A DNA stretch of 64,000 nucleotides from Solibacillus silvestris (GCA_001586195.1 CP014609.1:2206001-2270000); one strand, 5' to 3'; shown: positions 9,397-19,074, numbered from the stretch's first letter. Program-made: numbers and translations. The notes: generated by a model not told the origin, from the letters alone.

Positions 9397-10443
9397 TTAT
9401 TCGACAAAATTATAGCTTTGGACTGTATGATTATTTCGCCCAGTTGTAGTTGTAGCTTGTGACAAAGAATTGAGAATCGCTTCTTCTGTCGCTTCGGCAG
9501 CTGCCATAAATAATGTGTTCATGACGTCATGATCTTCTCTTAACTGGCGGCGACTTTCCTGTTCTCCCTCAAATTGATGCTGCACTGTGCGGGCTGTTGT
9601 AAAGCCAATGACAATATCTCCGCTTCCATGGGAAAAGTGGCTGCCGGTTCTCCCTAACCCTATCCCGCATCGCTTTATAACTCGTTTCAACTGGCGGCTA
9701 CTTAATGGGGCATCTGTCGCCATTACAATCATAATAGAGCCGTCTGTCGGACTAATTGTCGATTCCCTATTTTCAGCAGTAACCTTATATCGGTCTGTTA
9801 AAAATTCACTCGCCTTTCCAAAGTTACTCAATACAAGGCACCCGACCGTATATTTTTGACCTGCCTGATCTTCAACAATGCGGGAGGAGCTACCAATCCC
9901 GCCTTTATAGCCAAAGCAAACCATACCTCTTCCTGCTCCGACAGCGCCCTCTTCTATTTCATCTGTTTTAGCTTGTTGTATTGCTTCAATTGCATGCTCA
10001 GCTTTAACAGGAAAATGGCGGATGGAATTTAAATAACTATCATTACATTCCCCGACAATTATATTGACTGTCCCCGTCGAAATTCCTATCTCTTCGTTTT
10101 GTTCAAGTAAATATTGAAGTGTCCCCTGTGCTACATTCGGCACACCGAATGTATTGGTGAGCATGATTGGCGACTCAATTACACCAAGTTCATCTACTTG
10201 AACGAGACCAGTTGTTTTCCCGAAACCATTTAGTATATAGCTGGCAGCTGTCACCTTTTCACGGAAAAGATTGCCGCGATGCGGTAAAATAGCTGTTACA
10301 CCAGTACAGGCCACATCACCTGAATTATTTAACGGATAATTCAAAGTTACATGCCCGACACTCACACCTTCAATATCTGTAATGCAGTTTTTATCCCCTG
10401 GAGGCAATTGCCCAATTGTTATCCCCATTTCACGTACTTTCAT
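9397..10443 (-). CDS. P1/DmpA-type S58 aminopeptidase
   Basis: A 348-residue member of the S58 family (DmpA, BapA), N-terminal-nucleophile hydrolases that self-cleave before a catalytic Ser or Thr. The segment FGYKGGIGSSSR (around residue 180) contains the Gly-Ser cleavage site that would create the nucleophile. The start KVREMGITIGQLPPGDKN and the GVSVGHVT motif are typical, as is the C-terminal FTTARTVQHQF region. Known members release D-amino acids, beta-amino acids or ordinary N-terminal residues. It has a strong AAAGGAGA site 7 nt before the ATG. Its location just upstream of, and co-directional with, the D-aminopeptidase operon suggests a related peptide-recycling role, which is inference. 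Confidence 0.88.
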   Translation of the reverse strand: MKVREMGITIGQLPPGDKNCITDIEGVSVGHVTLNYPLNNSGDVACTGVTAILPHRGNLFREKVTAASYILNGFGKTTGLVQVDELGVIESPIMLTNTFGVPNVAQGTLQYLLEQNEEIGISTGTVNIIVGECNDSYLNSIRHFPVKAEHAIEAIQQAKTDEIEEGAVGAGRGMVCFGYKGGIGSSSRIVEDQAGQKYTVGCLVLSNFGKASEFLTDRYKVTAENRESTISPTDGSIMIVMATDAPLSSRQLKRVIKRCGIGLGRTGSHFSHGSGDIVIGFTTARTVQHQFEGEQESRRQLREDHDVMNTLFMAAAEATEEAILNSLSQATTTTGRNNHTVQSYNFVE

Positions 10444-10517
10444 TGTTTGTTCTCCTTTAGTAACTATTGTATAGATTTATCGTAAACAACTTTTTCCAAA
10501 AAGAAAACAGAAAAAAG

Positions 10518-10553
10518 ACACGCTCCCGATTAGGTCGTATCTTTCCGTCGTGT
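10518..10553 (-). terminator. Weak terminator-like hairpin after the 42-residue ORF
   Basis: On the minus strand ACACG pairs with CGTGT across a 26-nt loop and is followed by a run of T. The stem is short, so this is only a candidate. Confidence 0.3.
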
Positions 10554-10584
10554 GAAAGGGTTTGAGTTGCTTTATTTCACAAAA

Positions 10585-10713
10585 TTAAATTTCCAAAATT
10601 CCTCTTGTCCAACGATCCACAAAGCTTTCAAAAGTAATGCCATATTTGTTATACACTTCATGATAAACAAAGTAAATTCCCAGTTTGTCTAACAATTCAT
10701 CATTAATCCGCAT
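10585..10713 (-). CDS. Unknown 42-residue protein
   Basis: A small open frame runs from an ATG at 10713 to a TAA at 10585. The product is soluble-looking and mixed in charge, beginning MRINDELLDKLGIYF and ending WTRGILEI, with aromatic residues spread through it. Upstream, GTGAGTGA is only a modest ribosome-binding site. A terminator-like hairpin lies downstream. No family was recognised. It sits alone between the S58 peptidase and the lipoprotein gene. Amino-acid composition looks protein-like rather than random, but the coding call rests on that and position alone. Confidence 0.5.
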   Translation of the reverse strand: MRINDELLDKLGIYFVYHEVYNKYGITFESFVDRWTRGILEI

Positions 10714-10815
10714 TAAGATCACTCACTTTCGATTATTTAGATGATGGACTATTCAGCGCCATGCAATTCATATCTATTCTAATCATGCCCAGAGTGGCGA
10801 ACGTTATTCATGACC

Positions 10816-10842
10816 AATCAGTCTCTGAATATTCGACTGATT
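10816..10842. repeat. 8-bp inverted repeat upstream of the lipoprotein gene
   Basis: AATCAGTC at 10816-10823 is the reverse complement of GACTGATT at 10835-10842, with an 11-base spacer holding the palindrome GAATATTC. There is no T-run on either side, so an operator is as likely as a terminator. Confidence 0.4.
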
Positions 10843-10943
10843 ATAATCTGTTACAATTTTTTCACAATCTGTTTAAAAATCCGGGCGAATCTTTCATCAC
10901 AATTTAGTAAGATGAATGAAATGACAGCATTGGAGGGAATCTA

Positions 10944-11435
10944 ATGAGAAGATTTAGTTTAGTACTATTAACTACAATTTTAATGGCTGGATGTGGTGAT
11001 ACGGTAGAGGACATGAAAGAGGCGGCGGCAGGTATTAATACAAAAGCAAATGAAGCAGCTTCAGCGATTTCAATCGATGTCCATTCCATTCGAGCAACTG
11101 AAATTGAATTCGACAATCAAACTTTTACTATTAACGATTTATTTAAGACTATATTACGCGATGTGCAATGGGATTATGACGATAACAGAGAAACACCGCA
11201 GTTAAAAATTACAGGTACTTGGCAAGATAACGGCTTATTTGCCACACATTCATTTACTGCTAGCCAAAAAGAACTCTTAAAAGAAAATGGCCAAGTAGAA
11301 GTCATTCTTTCATTTAAAAATGACAAAATGGATGAATCCAAAACAAAAGTATCCATGCATATGAATGGACAGACACTTGTAAACGAAGACGGTCAGGAAA
11401 TTCTTCATCACTTTTATAAAACCCACATACATTAA
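10944..11435 (+). CDS. Putative lipoprotein of unknown function
   Basis: A 163-residue protein with a short basic N-terminus (MRRFS), hydrophobic core and lipobox LMAGC (Cys17), so it is predicted to be lipid-anchored outside the membrane. A Lys/Glu/Ala-rich stretch of about 30 residues follows, then a domain rich in beta-strand-like segments (TEIEFDNQTFTI, LKITGTWQDNG, VEVILSFKN, KVSMHMNGQTLV). GGAGGG precedes the ATG at 6-7 nt. No family was recognised. The gene stands alone on the plus strand, about 100 nt before the CsbD-like gene, with no clear terminator between them. Confidence 0.8.
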   Translation: MRRFSLVLLTTILMAGCGDTVEDMKEAAAGINTKANEAASAISIDVHSIRATEIEFDNQTFTINDLFKTILRDVQWDYDDNRETPQLKITGTWQDNGLFATHSFTASQKELLKENGQVEVILSFKNDKMDESKTKVSMHMNGQTLVNEDGQEILHHFYKTHIH

Positions 11436-11476
11436 ATGCCTTTAGTTTGTTTTCATTCAAACTTTCTATCCACTTT

Positions 11477-11501
11477 GTTTAGTAATAATACATGAGGGAA
11501 T
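11477..11501 (+). promoter_or_regulatory. Candidate sigma-B promoter of the CsbD-like gene
   Basis: GTTTAG and GGGAAT are separated by 13 bases. This is close to the general-stress sigma-B consensus (GTTTAA, 12-15 bases, GGGTAT). It lies 35 nt before the CsbD-like start codon, and csbD is a sigma-B gene in B. subtilis. Confidence 0.65.
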
Positions 11502-11535
11502 ATAAATAATATCTAAACTTTGAGGAGGTCATAGT

Positions 11536-11736
11536 ATGTCAAACGGATTTACAGATAAACTAAAAGGTGCAGGAAATAAGATTAAAGGTGAAGTAAAAGA
11601 AGAAATCGGTAAAAATACAAATGATCCATCTTTACAAGTAGAAGGTCAGCGCGATCAGCTAAAAGGCGAAACTCAGGAAAGAGTTGCTGATGTCAAAGAT
11701 AAAATTACAACAAAAATCGATGAATACCGAAAATAA
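11536..11736 (+). CDS. CsbD-like general stress protein
   Basis: A 66-residue, highly charged, Cys-free protein of the CsbD family. The typical pattern of GF-DKLKGAGNKIKGEVKE and a second LKGE repeat is present, giving two short amphipathic helical units. The biochemical role of the family is unknown; members accumulate in general stress. A perfect GGAGG sits 8 nt before the ATG. The upstream candidate sigma-B promoter and the strong downstream terminator make it a single-gene unit. Confidence 0.88.
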   Translation: MSNGFTDKLKGAGNKIKGEVKEEIGKNTNDPSLQVEGQRDQLKGETQERVADVKDKITTKIDEYRK

Positions 11737-11748
11737 TGTTTACCAACC

Positions 11749-11787
11749 GAAACTAGTAAATTTCATATTTACTAGTTTCTTTTTTTT
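11749..11787 (+). terminator. Terminator of the CsbD-like gene
   Basis: A perfect 13-bp stem (11749-11761 with 11767-11779), a 5-base loop and eight T residues. Confidence 0.93.
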
Positions 11788-11942
11788 GCGTTAAAATAGT
11801 TAATAAACTCTATTTTCCCGCCAAGTACTTTAGAATCAATTAAAAGGAATATTTTTATATTAATATAATCTTACTTTAAATTTATAGGAATTTTGGTATA
11901 CTTTAGTTAAAATACACATTACTTTTTAAAGGGGAAGTTAGA

Positions 11943-14126
11943 ATGACCATAGATCAATTTATACCCCTATCAAAAGACCGCTTATTTAATTGGCTAAAAA
12001 CCTTAAGTAACCAGCTTTCGAAAGGATCGCTCATCATTGATGTAAATGATGAAAATTTACCTATTTTACATGCTAATTCACATTTTTTAAAACTGACCTC
12101 ATTTAAAATGAATGAATTGCTCCATCAAAATATCAACATTTTCAATGGTCACAGAACGAATAAAACATCAATCGAAGAATTAAATTTACATTTAAAATCA
12201 GGCGTAGCAAAAAAATTTACGATTTTGCATTATATGAAAGAAGGTTCCGCTTTTTGGAATTCGATTACCCTTCATCCGATTCGAAATGAAGACAATGTCA
12301 TTCAATATATTTTAATAACATGTGAAGATACAACAGAGGCAGAGTTAAATAAAATGGTTTATAAATTGGAGCATGAAGTGTATGAAGCAATCGATCATGA
12401 AGACAATCTGCAATCGATTTTAAATTTAATTACGGAGAAAATTGAACTTTTCTATATTCGCGATGTATATTGTGCCATTCATATTTTCAATGAAAATTGT
12501 GAAGTCAAATCGTTAGGCACACATTCTTTGCCATTGCCGATTATTAATGAACTCGATATATTGGAAATTTCGCCTAATACAGGTCTGAATTCGAATGCCG
12601 TTTATTTAAAGGACTTTGCAGAAAAAGACCAGCATAAAGCACTTTTTAACTATTGGAATCTTAACCATGTTCAAGGCTCATGGACAAAGCCTATATTAAC
12701 ACCTCAAAATGAAGTAAGCGGCATTTTGACCCTGTTCAATCAAGATGCAACGGAGTTAAAGCAAATCGATATCAATTATTTAAACCGATTGGCCCTGCTG
12801 ATTCAATTAGCCATTAAATATGCTGAACAAAAAATCGAGCTTAGCAGACTTGCCTTTTTTGATGTTGAAACAAATTTACCAAACCTCCATCATTTTAAGT
12901 CTGAATTATCAGAATTAATTAATGCCGGTCGCTCAGGAATGGTCGCCATCCTCCATCCTACTGAGTTTAATAAGGTCGTTGATTTATACGGAAGGAATGC
13001 TGGAGCGGATATACTGCGTCAAGTGGCAGATCGTATGCAAGTTTACTTTCCAAATGGTGATGCACTCATTTCACGTTTTTCAAATTCGCTCATTTTAGGA
13101 AAAGTTAACGAAAGTGATTGTTTCTTTGCCTATAATCAGCATCTCGAGTCTTTGACACAAATGCCTTATAAAATCGACGGAGAAGAAATCTATATAACAT
13201 TAAAAATCGGTTATACAATCTTTAATCAGTCAATGACAGTCGAACAGAGCATACATCAGGCGGATATTGCCTTATCCAATGCACAGAAGCGTACTGGGAC
13301 GAGCTATTCTATATATGAAGATAATAGTACTAAACAACTGACTGAAGAAATGGATATCCTCAATCAATTGGCTTATGGGCTTCAACATGAAGAGTTCGAA
13401 GTTTATTTGCAGCCTAAAATTAACTTCCAAACAATCGAAGTGGAAGGTTTTGAAGCTCTATCTCGCTGGAATTCAAGCAAACTCGGGTTTATTTCGCCGG
13501 TAAAATACATCCCGATCGCAGAACAAACCGGAAAAATTAAAGCGATTGATTTACTGAATTTCAAACAGATCCTTATCTGGCTTGAAAATCGTATGAATGA
13601 AAATAAAAAGATTTTACCGATTGCGCTCAATATTTCGCCGGACCATTTTTACGACCCGGATTTCCTGGAGAATATAAGAAATATATTCTATCAATATAAT
13701 GTGCCTCCACATTATATTAAACTGGAAGTAACCGAAAGCATTGAATTGGTAGATTTTAAAAAAGCAAAAGAGATTTTGAATCAACTAAGACTAATGGGCA
13801 TCGAATGTTCGATTGATGACTTTGGAATTGGCTTTTCATCATTAAGCTATTTACCACAATTGCCCTTTTCAGAAATTAAAATTGACCGCAGCTTCGTCAG
13901 TTCAATGAATGAACCTGGAATGTATGCAATCGTACAAACAATCATCCAATTGGCTAAAAATATTGAAATGCGTCCCATTGCTGAAGGTATTGAAACAGAA
14001 GAACAGCTGGCAATGCTTCAACAACTCGGCTGCCCTGCTGGTCAAGGCTATTATTTTTATAAACCGATGTCCATTTCCGAAGCAGAACAATTACTGGACA
14101 CACAAAAAACAGCTGACGAGAAGTAA
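11943..14126 (+). CDS. PAS-GAF-GGDEF(degenerate)-EAL c-di-GMP phosphodiesterase
   Basis: A 727-residue cytoplasmic signalling protein without membrane segments. In order: a PAS domain (about 25-135) whose pattern (HQNINIFNGHRT, YMKEGSAFWNSITLHPI) resembles LOV domains but has Ile where LOV has its reactive Cys; a GAF-like region (about 150-300); a GGDEF fold (about 300-450) whose active-site motif is replaced by FSNSL, so it should not make c-di-GMP; and an EAL domain (about 465-715). The EAL domain keeps EALSRW, NISPDHF, EVTESIEL, DDFGIGFSSL, KIDRSF, EGIETEEQ and GQGYYFYKP, so hydrolysis of c-di-GMP is likely. A TATACT element at 11897 may be the -10; AAAGGGGA precedes the ATG. It has a full-length paralogue at 34994-37183. 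Confidence 0.9.
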   Translation: MTIDQFIPLSKDRLFNWLKTLSNQLSKGSLIIDVNDENLPILHANSHFLKLTSFKMNELLHQNINIFNGHRTNKTSIEELNLHLKSGVAKKFTILHYMKEGSAFWNSITLHPIRNEDNVIQYILITCEDTTEAELNKMVYKLEHEVYEAIDHEDNLQSILNLITEKIELFYIRDVYCAIHIFNENCEVKSLGTHSLPLPIINELDILEISPNTGLNSNAVYLKDFAEKDQHKALFNYWNLNHVQGSWTKPILTPQNEVSGILTLFNQDATELKQIDINYLNRLALLIQLAIKYAEQKIELSRLAFFDVETNLPNLHHFKSELSELINAGRSGMVAILHPTEFNKVVDLYGRNAGADILRQVADRMQVYFPNGDALISRFSNSLILGKVNESDCFFAYNQHLESLTQMPYKIDGEEIYITLKIGYTIFNQSMTVEQSIHQADIALSNAQKRTGTSYSIYEDNSTKQLTEEMDILNQLAYGLQHEEFEVYLQPKINFQTIEVEGFEALSRWNSSKLGFISPVKYIPIAEQTGKIKAIDLLNFKQILIWLENRMNENKKILPIALNISPDHFYDPDFLENIRNIFYQYNVPPHYIKLEVTESIELVDFKKAKEILNQLRLMGIECSIDDFGIGFSSLSYLPQLPFSEIKIDRSFVSSMNEPGMYAIVQTIIQLAKNIEMRPIAEGIETEEQLAMLQQLGCPAGQGYYFYKPMSISEAEQLLDTQKTADEK

Positions 14127-14147
14127 TTCACTTTCCGTCAGCTGTTT
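14107..14147. terminator. Bidirectional terminator between convergent genes
   Basis: AAACAGCTGACG at 14107-14118 pairs with its reverse complement at 14136-14147. The plus-strand EAL gene's stop codon lies in the 17-base loop. It can serve both that gene and the minus-strand esterase gene ending at 14150. Confidence 0.75.
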
Positions 14148-14149
14148 CT

Positions 14150-14797
14150 TTAGTTTAAATTGTTCGGTAAATCTTTCGATAAGAATGCGATTAAATCATG
14201 TAGATTTTGTTCGCTCACCCCATGGCCTACCGGATATGTTCGAAATGTAACGTCTGTATCATAGTCATTGAAAAAACGAACGGCATGCTCTGCCCATTCA
14301 ATCGGATAATCATAATCATATTCTCCGTGAGATATAAAGATTTTTGATTTATCCATCGTTTTTTTACTATATTCAAGTGCAGCGAATTCCGGTATATATC
14401 CGCTCAATGCTGCTGTTCCACGAATGGCATTGCCCATCACCATTGCAAGTGACTGTGCCATCGCTGCCCCCTGGTTAAAGCCAACAACATAAATTTGCTG
14501 TTCATCTAAATTGAATTCCCAAATTGCTTCCTTTATAAAGGATTCAATTCCTTTCAGCACTTTATCAAAAATTGCACGATTTGGCTTACCTTCTTCTTCA
14601 AATGTATAAAAAGCATAGCCAGGGCGATGTTTTATCGGCCCTTGCAAGCTAAAAATATGACAATGTGTTGAAAACGAATCAACAAGTTGGAGTAAATCGT
14701 TTTCATCGCTCCCTAATCCATGCAGCAAGAAAATCGCAGGTTGCTTATCTGCCTCAACTTTAGGTGCTTTGTGTAAATAAATAAATGGTGTATTCAT
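14150..14797 (-). CDS. Carboxylesterase/phospholipase-like alpha/beta hydrolase lacking the nucleophile Ser
   Basis: A 215-residue protein of the small carboxylesterase family (abhydrolase_2). It has the oxyanion loop FLLHGLGSDENDL, the later acid region SHGEYDYDYP and the catalytic His in PVGHGVS. The nucleophile elbow, usually GFSQGA, reads GFNQGA around residue 117; the codon is AAC. A standard Ser-His-Asp triad is therefore not possible. It may be a binding protein, a non-classical enzyme or inactive. AAAGGAG lies before the ATG, 13 nt after an unknown gene on the same strand. The rest of the sequence is intact, with no sign of decay. Confidence 0.82.
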   Translation of the reverse strand: MNTPFIYLHKAPKVEADKQPAIFLLHGLGSDENDLLQLVDSFSTHCHIFSLQGPIKHRPGYAFYTFEEEGKPNRAIFDKVLKGIESFIKEAIWEFNLDEQQIYVVGFNQGAAMAQSLAMVMGNAIRGTAALSGYIPEFAALEYSKKTMDKSKIFISHGEYDYDYPIEWAEHAVRFFNDYDTDVTFRTYPVGHGVSEQNLHDLIAFLSKDLPNNLN

Positions 14798-14810
14798 TTT
14801 ATATCTCCTT

Positions 14811-15377
14811 TTAAGAAAGCGTCATTTTATTGACAAGCTGGTCCGTGTAATAAGCCATATAGCCATCCAGCAATTTGATTGTTTCCTCAATATCGCCTTC
14901 TGTTAAAATTGTTGCATTTTTGGCACAGGCAACCGTTAAAAAATCAATCCGGTACGCATGTTCCACAGATGCATACGCATAATCGTAAATCACATCTTCA
15001 TCTTCTACCTTTAATGCTTCATATTGCTGATGGAATGCTTTTTTGTAATCATCCATTTTCTCTCCGACACTGTTACGGATTTGCATTTGCTGCGCCATTA
15101 GTTCGTTTTCAATATAAGAAACGGTCGGCACTTTTCCTGTACTTAATGTTTCCCGGACAAGATCAGTCCATGCCATTTTATTTTCCACGTAATACGCGAT
15201 ATTTAACATTAAGCGATCATAAAAATCAGTCGTTGAAGTGGAAGAAGCTCGTTTTTCATCGATATTTTTTTGAAGCATCGTTTCGAATTTTTCTAGGTCC
15301 GCTTTATTCGATAGAAAATAAAGTGTCTGCTCGATATATGTAGTAATTTCCTTTTGCTTGTTTTCTGCTGTCATCAT
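14811..15377 (-). CDS. Unknown 188-residue protein
   Basis: A predicted all-helical, acidic, soluble protein with no signal peptide or membrane segment and no recognised family. It contains repeated Tyr- and Asp/Glu-rich helices (YIEQTLYFLS, DFYDRLMLNIAYYVENK, YDYAYASVEHAYRIDFL) and a single cysteine. Either of two adjacent ATG codons could start it. The first overlaps the stop of the small upstream ORF as ATGA, so the two are probably translated together. The esterase-like gene follows after 13 nt. In B. subtilis this place, downstream of tkt, holds sirA (yneE), but no likeness to SirA was seen. Confidence 0.8.
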   Translation of the reverse strand: MMTAENKQKEITTYIEQTLYFLSNKADLEKFETMLQKNIDEKRASSTSTTDFYDRLMLNIAYYVENKMAWTDLVRETLSTGKVPTVSYIENELMAQQMQIRNSVGEKMDDYKKAFHQQYEALKVEDEDVIYDYAYASVEHAYRIDFLTVACAKNATILTEGDIEETIKLLDGYMAYYTDQLVNKMTLS

Positions 15378-15526
15378 TCATCCACATCCTTCATCTGATT
15401 CTTCCGTAATTCTTTATTATCGTACCATTCCTTCAGTAAAATCGCACGCCTTCCAACTATATGTATGGCATATTGTATATGAATCTGGTCTTTTTGCCAA
15501 AGCTTTTTTCTTGTTACTTTAATCAT
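15374..15526 (-). CDS. Small basic protein, 50 residues, unknown
   Basis: An ATG at 15526 opens a 50-residue frame beginning MIKVTRKKLWQKDQIHIQY, strongly basic in its first half and acidic at its end. Its TGA overlaps the ATG of the 188-residue gene by 4 nt, which argues for genuine translation. No clear Shine-Dalgarno site is present before the ATG. The frame also extends to a GTG at 15568, but that start lies inside the tkt terminator. No family recognised. Confidence 0.5.
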   Translation of the reverse strand: MIKVTRKKLWQKDQIHIQYAIHIVGRRAILLKEWYDNKELRKNQMKDVDE

Positions 15527-15552
15527 TATATTGGATTTCAGATTGATAGTGA

Positions 15553-15589
15553 AAAGAAAAAACGCCACTTGCCATAGTAGACAAGTGAC
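15553..15589 (-). terminator. Terminator of tkt
   Basis: On the minus strand GTCACTTG pairs with CAAGTGGC (one G-T pair) and is followed by GTTTTTTC. Confidence 0.75.
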
Positions 15590-15604
15590 ATTTTGAGCTT
15601 CGAA

Positions 15605-17599
15605 TTAAAGTGCTTTTACTTTCGCAACTACATTTTCTACTGTGAAGCCGTATTCTTTTAACACAATTTTCTCTGGAGCCGATGCACCAAATTTATCAAT
15701 TGCCAATACATCCCCTTCAAAGCCAACATATTTATGCCAGCCAAGTGATGCACCCATTTCAATTGCTAAACGTTTCGTTACAGCTTTTGGTAATACAGAT
15801 TCTTTGTATTCCTTCGACTGCTTTTCAAAGCGGTCCATTGATGGCATTGACACAACAGATGCGTCAATCCCTTCTGCCAGTAATGCTTTTTTCGCTTCCA
15901 CTGCCAAGCCTACTTCAGAACCCGTTGCAATTAACAAAGCATCCGGAGTTTCTTTAGATGAAGCTGAAACAACATAGGCACCTTTTTCAACACCCTCGTA
16001 TACTGTTTCTTTTGCAACATCCAACACCGGCAAGTTTTGACGGGATAATACTAATACAGTTGGGTTTGATTTGCTTTCTACAGCTAATTTCCATGCTGCT
16101 ACAGATTCATTTGCATCTGCAGGACGGATAACCGAAAGATTCGGCATCGCTCTTAATGATGCTAAATGCTCGATTGGCTCATGTGTCGGACCGTCTTCAC
16201 CTACTGCAATTGAGTCATGTGTAAATACATATGTTACAGGTAATCCCATTAATGCAGATAATCGAATTGCTGGTCGTACATAGTCAGAGAATACGAAGAA
16301 AGTACCGCCAAATACATTTAAACCGCCATGTAATGCCATACCGTTCAGCGCAGCACCCATTGCAAATTCACGAACACCAAACCAGATGTTACGGCCTTCC
16401 GGAGTTTCAGCAAAGAAATCGCCAGCGCCTTTAATTGTTGTTTTGTTTGAGCCTGCCAAGTCAGCAGAACCGCCGAAGAATGATGGCGTAGTTTTTGCAA
16501 TGGCATTGATTGCATCACCAGATGATGAACGTGTAGCTACTGCAGTTCCTGCTTCATAGACAGGTAATTCAGAGGCAAAGTTCTCCGGTAATTTGTTTTC
16601 CATTGCATTTACAAATTGGGCAGCCAGTTCCGGGTATTCAGTTTTATAGCTTTCGAATAGTTCATTCCATGCTGCTTCTGCTTGTACACCTTGTACTTCG
16701 CTTGCTGCTTTAAATGTATCATACACTTCCGAAGGGACAGCGAATGGCTCATGTTCCCATGCATATGCAGCTTTTGTTAAAGCAACTTCATCAAATCCTA
16801 GTGGTGCACCGTGTGAATCTGCTTTACCAGATTTGTTAGGAGAACCAAAACCGATGACAGTTTTCACTTCGATTACAGTTGGGCCGCCAGTGTTTTGTTT
16901 CGCTTTTTCGATTGCTGAATTAATTTCCACGATATCTGTACCGTCTGTAACTTTTAAATAGTTCCAACCGTAAGATTCGAAACGTTTTTGGATGTTTTCC
17001 GAGAATGACTTTTCTAAATCACCATCAAGTGAAATGTCATTTGAATCATAAAGTACAATTAATTTATCCAATTTTAAGTGACCTGCAAGAGAAATTGCTT
17101 CTGCAGCAACACCTTCCATTAAATCTCCGTCACCGCATAGTGCAAACGTATAGTGGTCAACAATCTCTTTGCCTGGCTTGTTGTATGTTGCTGCCAAGTG
17201 ACGTTCAGCCATAGCCATACCTACTGACATGGCAATACCTTGTCCTAATGGACCAGTTGTCGCTTCTACACCAACTGTATGACCATATTCAGGATGTCCC
17301 GGTGTTTTTGAATTCCACTGACGGAAGTTTTTGATTTCTTCCATCTCTAAACCATAGCCACCCAAATGTAATAAACTATATAAAAGCATGGAACCATGTC
17401 CAGCTGATAATACAAAACGGTCGCGATTATACCAATTAGGATTTTGTGGGTTATGGCGTAATTGCTTCGTCCACAAAGTATAGGCCATAGGTGCAGCACC
17501 CATTGGTAAACCTGGGTGACCAGAATTTGCTTTTTCAATTGCGTCGATTGATAATGTACGGATTGCGTTAATTGCTAACTGATCCATCTGTTGTGTCAT
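15605..17599 (-). CDS. tkt: Transketolase
   Basis: A 664-residue thiamine-diphosphate enzyme of the non-oxidative pentose phosphate pathway that moves two-carbon units between sugar phosphates. The N-terminal [23 protein letters not shown], the ThDP-binding [10 protein letters not shown] with the downstream Asn, and the C-terminal [17 protein letters not shown] are characteristic. The ATG at 17599 with AAAGGATG 7 nt upstream was chosen over an in-frame extension to 17659 that lacks a ribosome-binding site. The location next to ynzC, yneB and yneA is the same as in B. subtilis. Confidence 0.97.
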   Translation of the reverse strand: MTQQMDQLAINAIRTLSIDAIEKANSGHPGLPMGAAPMAYTLWTKQLRHNPQNPNWYNRDRFVLSAGHGSMLLYSLLHLGGYGLEMEEIKNFRQWNSKTPGHPEYGHTVGVEATTGPLGQGIAMSVGMAMAERHLAATYNKPGKEIVDHYTFALCGDGDLMEGVAAEAISLAGHLKLDKLIVLYDSNDISLDGDLEKSFSENIQKRFESYGWNYLKVTDGTDIVEINSAIEKAKQNTGGPTVIEVKTVIGFGSPNKSGKADSHGAPLGFDEVALTKAAYAWEHEPFAVPSEVYDTFKAASEVQGVQAEAAWNELFESYKTEYPELAAQFVNAMENKLPENFASELPVYEAGTAVATRSSSGDAINAIAKTTPSFFGGSADLAGSNKTTIKGAGDFFAETPEGRNIWFGVREFAMGAALNGMALHGGLNVFGGTFFVFSDYVRPAIRLSALMGLPVTYVFTHDSIAVGEDGPTHEPIEHLASLRAMPNLSVIRPADANESVAAWKLAVESKSNPTVLVLSRQNLPVLDVAKETVYEGVEKGAYVVSASSKETPDALLIATGSEVGLAVEAKKALLAEGIDASVVSMPSMDRFEKQSKEYKESVLPKAVTKRLAIEMGASLGWHKYVGFEGDVLAIDKFGASAPEKIVLKEYGFTVENVVAKVKAL

Positions 17600-17738
17600 T
17601 ATGTGACATCCTTTCCTCGTACGATATTTATACCTTTTATAGTGTAGACAAATTTTCACAAGAAAACAATAATTTCTAAAAACGTCATCTAAAATATGTC
17701 ATACTTAATATTAAATGTGACATATTAATGAAATGTTA

Positions 17739-17975
17739 TTAGTTTAAGAATTTCTTCTGTGATTTTATTTGTTTTAATTTTTCAGGTGTCACATCATTGC
17801 CCTCTTCATCAATTACTTTCACATGCTCGATTGTATCGCGCATTGTGGAACGGAATGTATCTAAATACTCTTTGCGCAGCGCAGTGCGTTCCTTCGCTTG
17901 CTCTTCCGTCAATTTACCTTCTTTCGCTAATTTAGAAAGCTCATTAATTCGAGCTATTTTCTCTTTTGATAACAT
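17739..17975 (-). CDS. ynzC: DUF896 family protein YnzC
   Basis: A 78-residue basic helical protein of the DUF896 (YnzC/YozC) family, recognised by KIARINELSKLAKEGKLTEEQAKERTALRKEYLD. In B. subtilis it is co-transcribed with yneA and yneB as part of the SOS response. The ATG at 17975 has AAAGGTGAG 6-7 nt upstream and gives the family length; a longer in-frame extension is not used. Function unknown. Confidence 0.92.
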   Translation of the reverse strand: MLSKEKIARINELSKLAKEGKLTEEQAKERTALRKEYLDTFRSTMRDTIEHVKVIDEEGNDVTPEKLKQIKSQKKFLN

Positions 17976-18039
17976 TTGAATCTCACCTTTCTTCCTACCT
18001 ACTACAAAGGTATAAAAAAAACGACTTGAAGACAAGTGT

Positions 18040-19030
<991 letters not shown>

Positions 19031-19046
19031 TTGTAAAACCCTCTTT

Positions 19047-19060
19047 CGAATATATGTTCG
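19047..19060. promoter_or_regulatory. LexA (SOS) box 1
   Basis: CGAATATATGTTCG matches the Bacillus SOS consensus CGAAC-N4-GTTCG with one mismatch. It lies in the yneA leader, 17 nt before the start codon, and should act as a roadblock. Confidence 0.8.
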
Positions 19061-19074
19061 GAATATTTGTTCTC

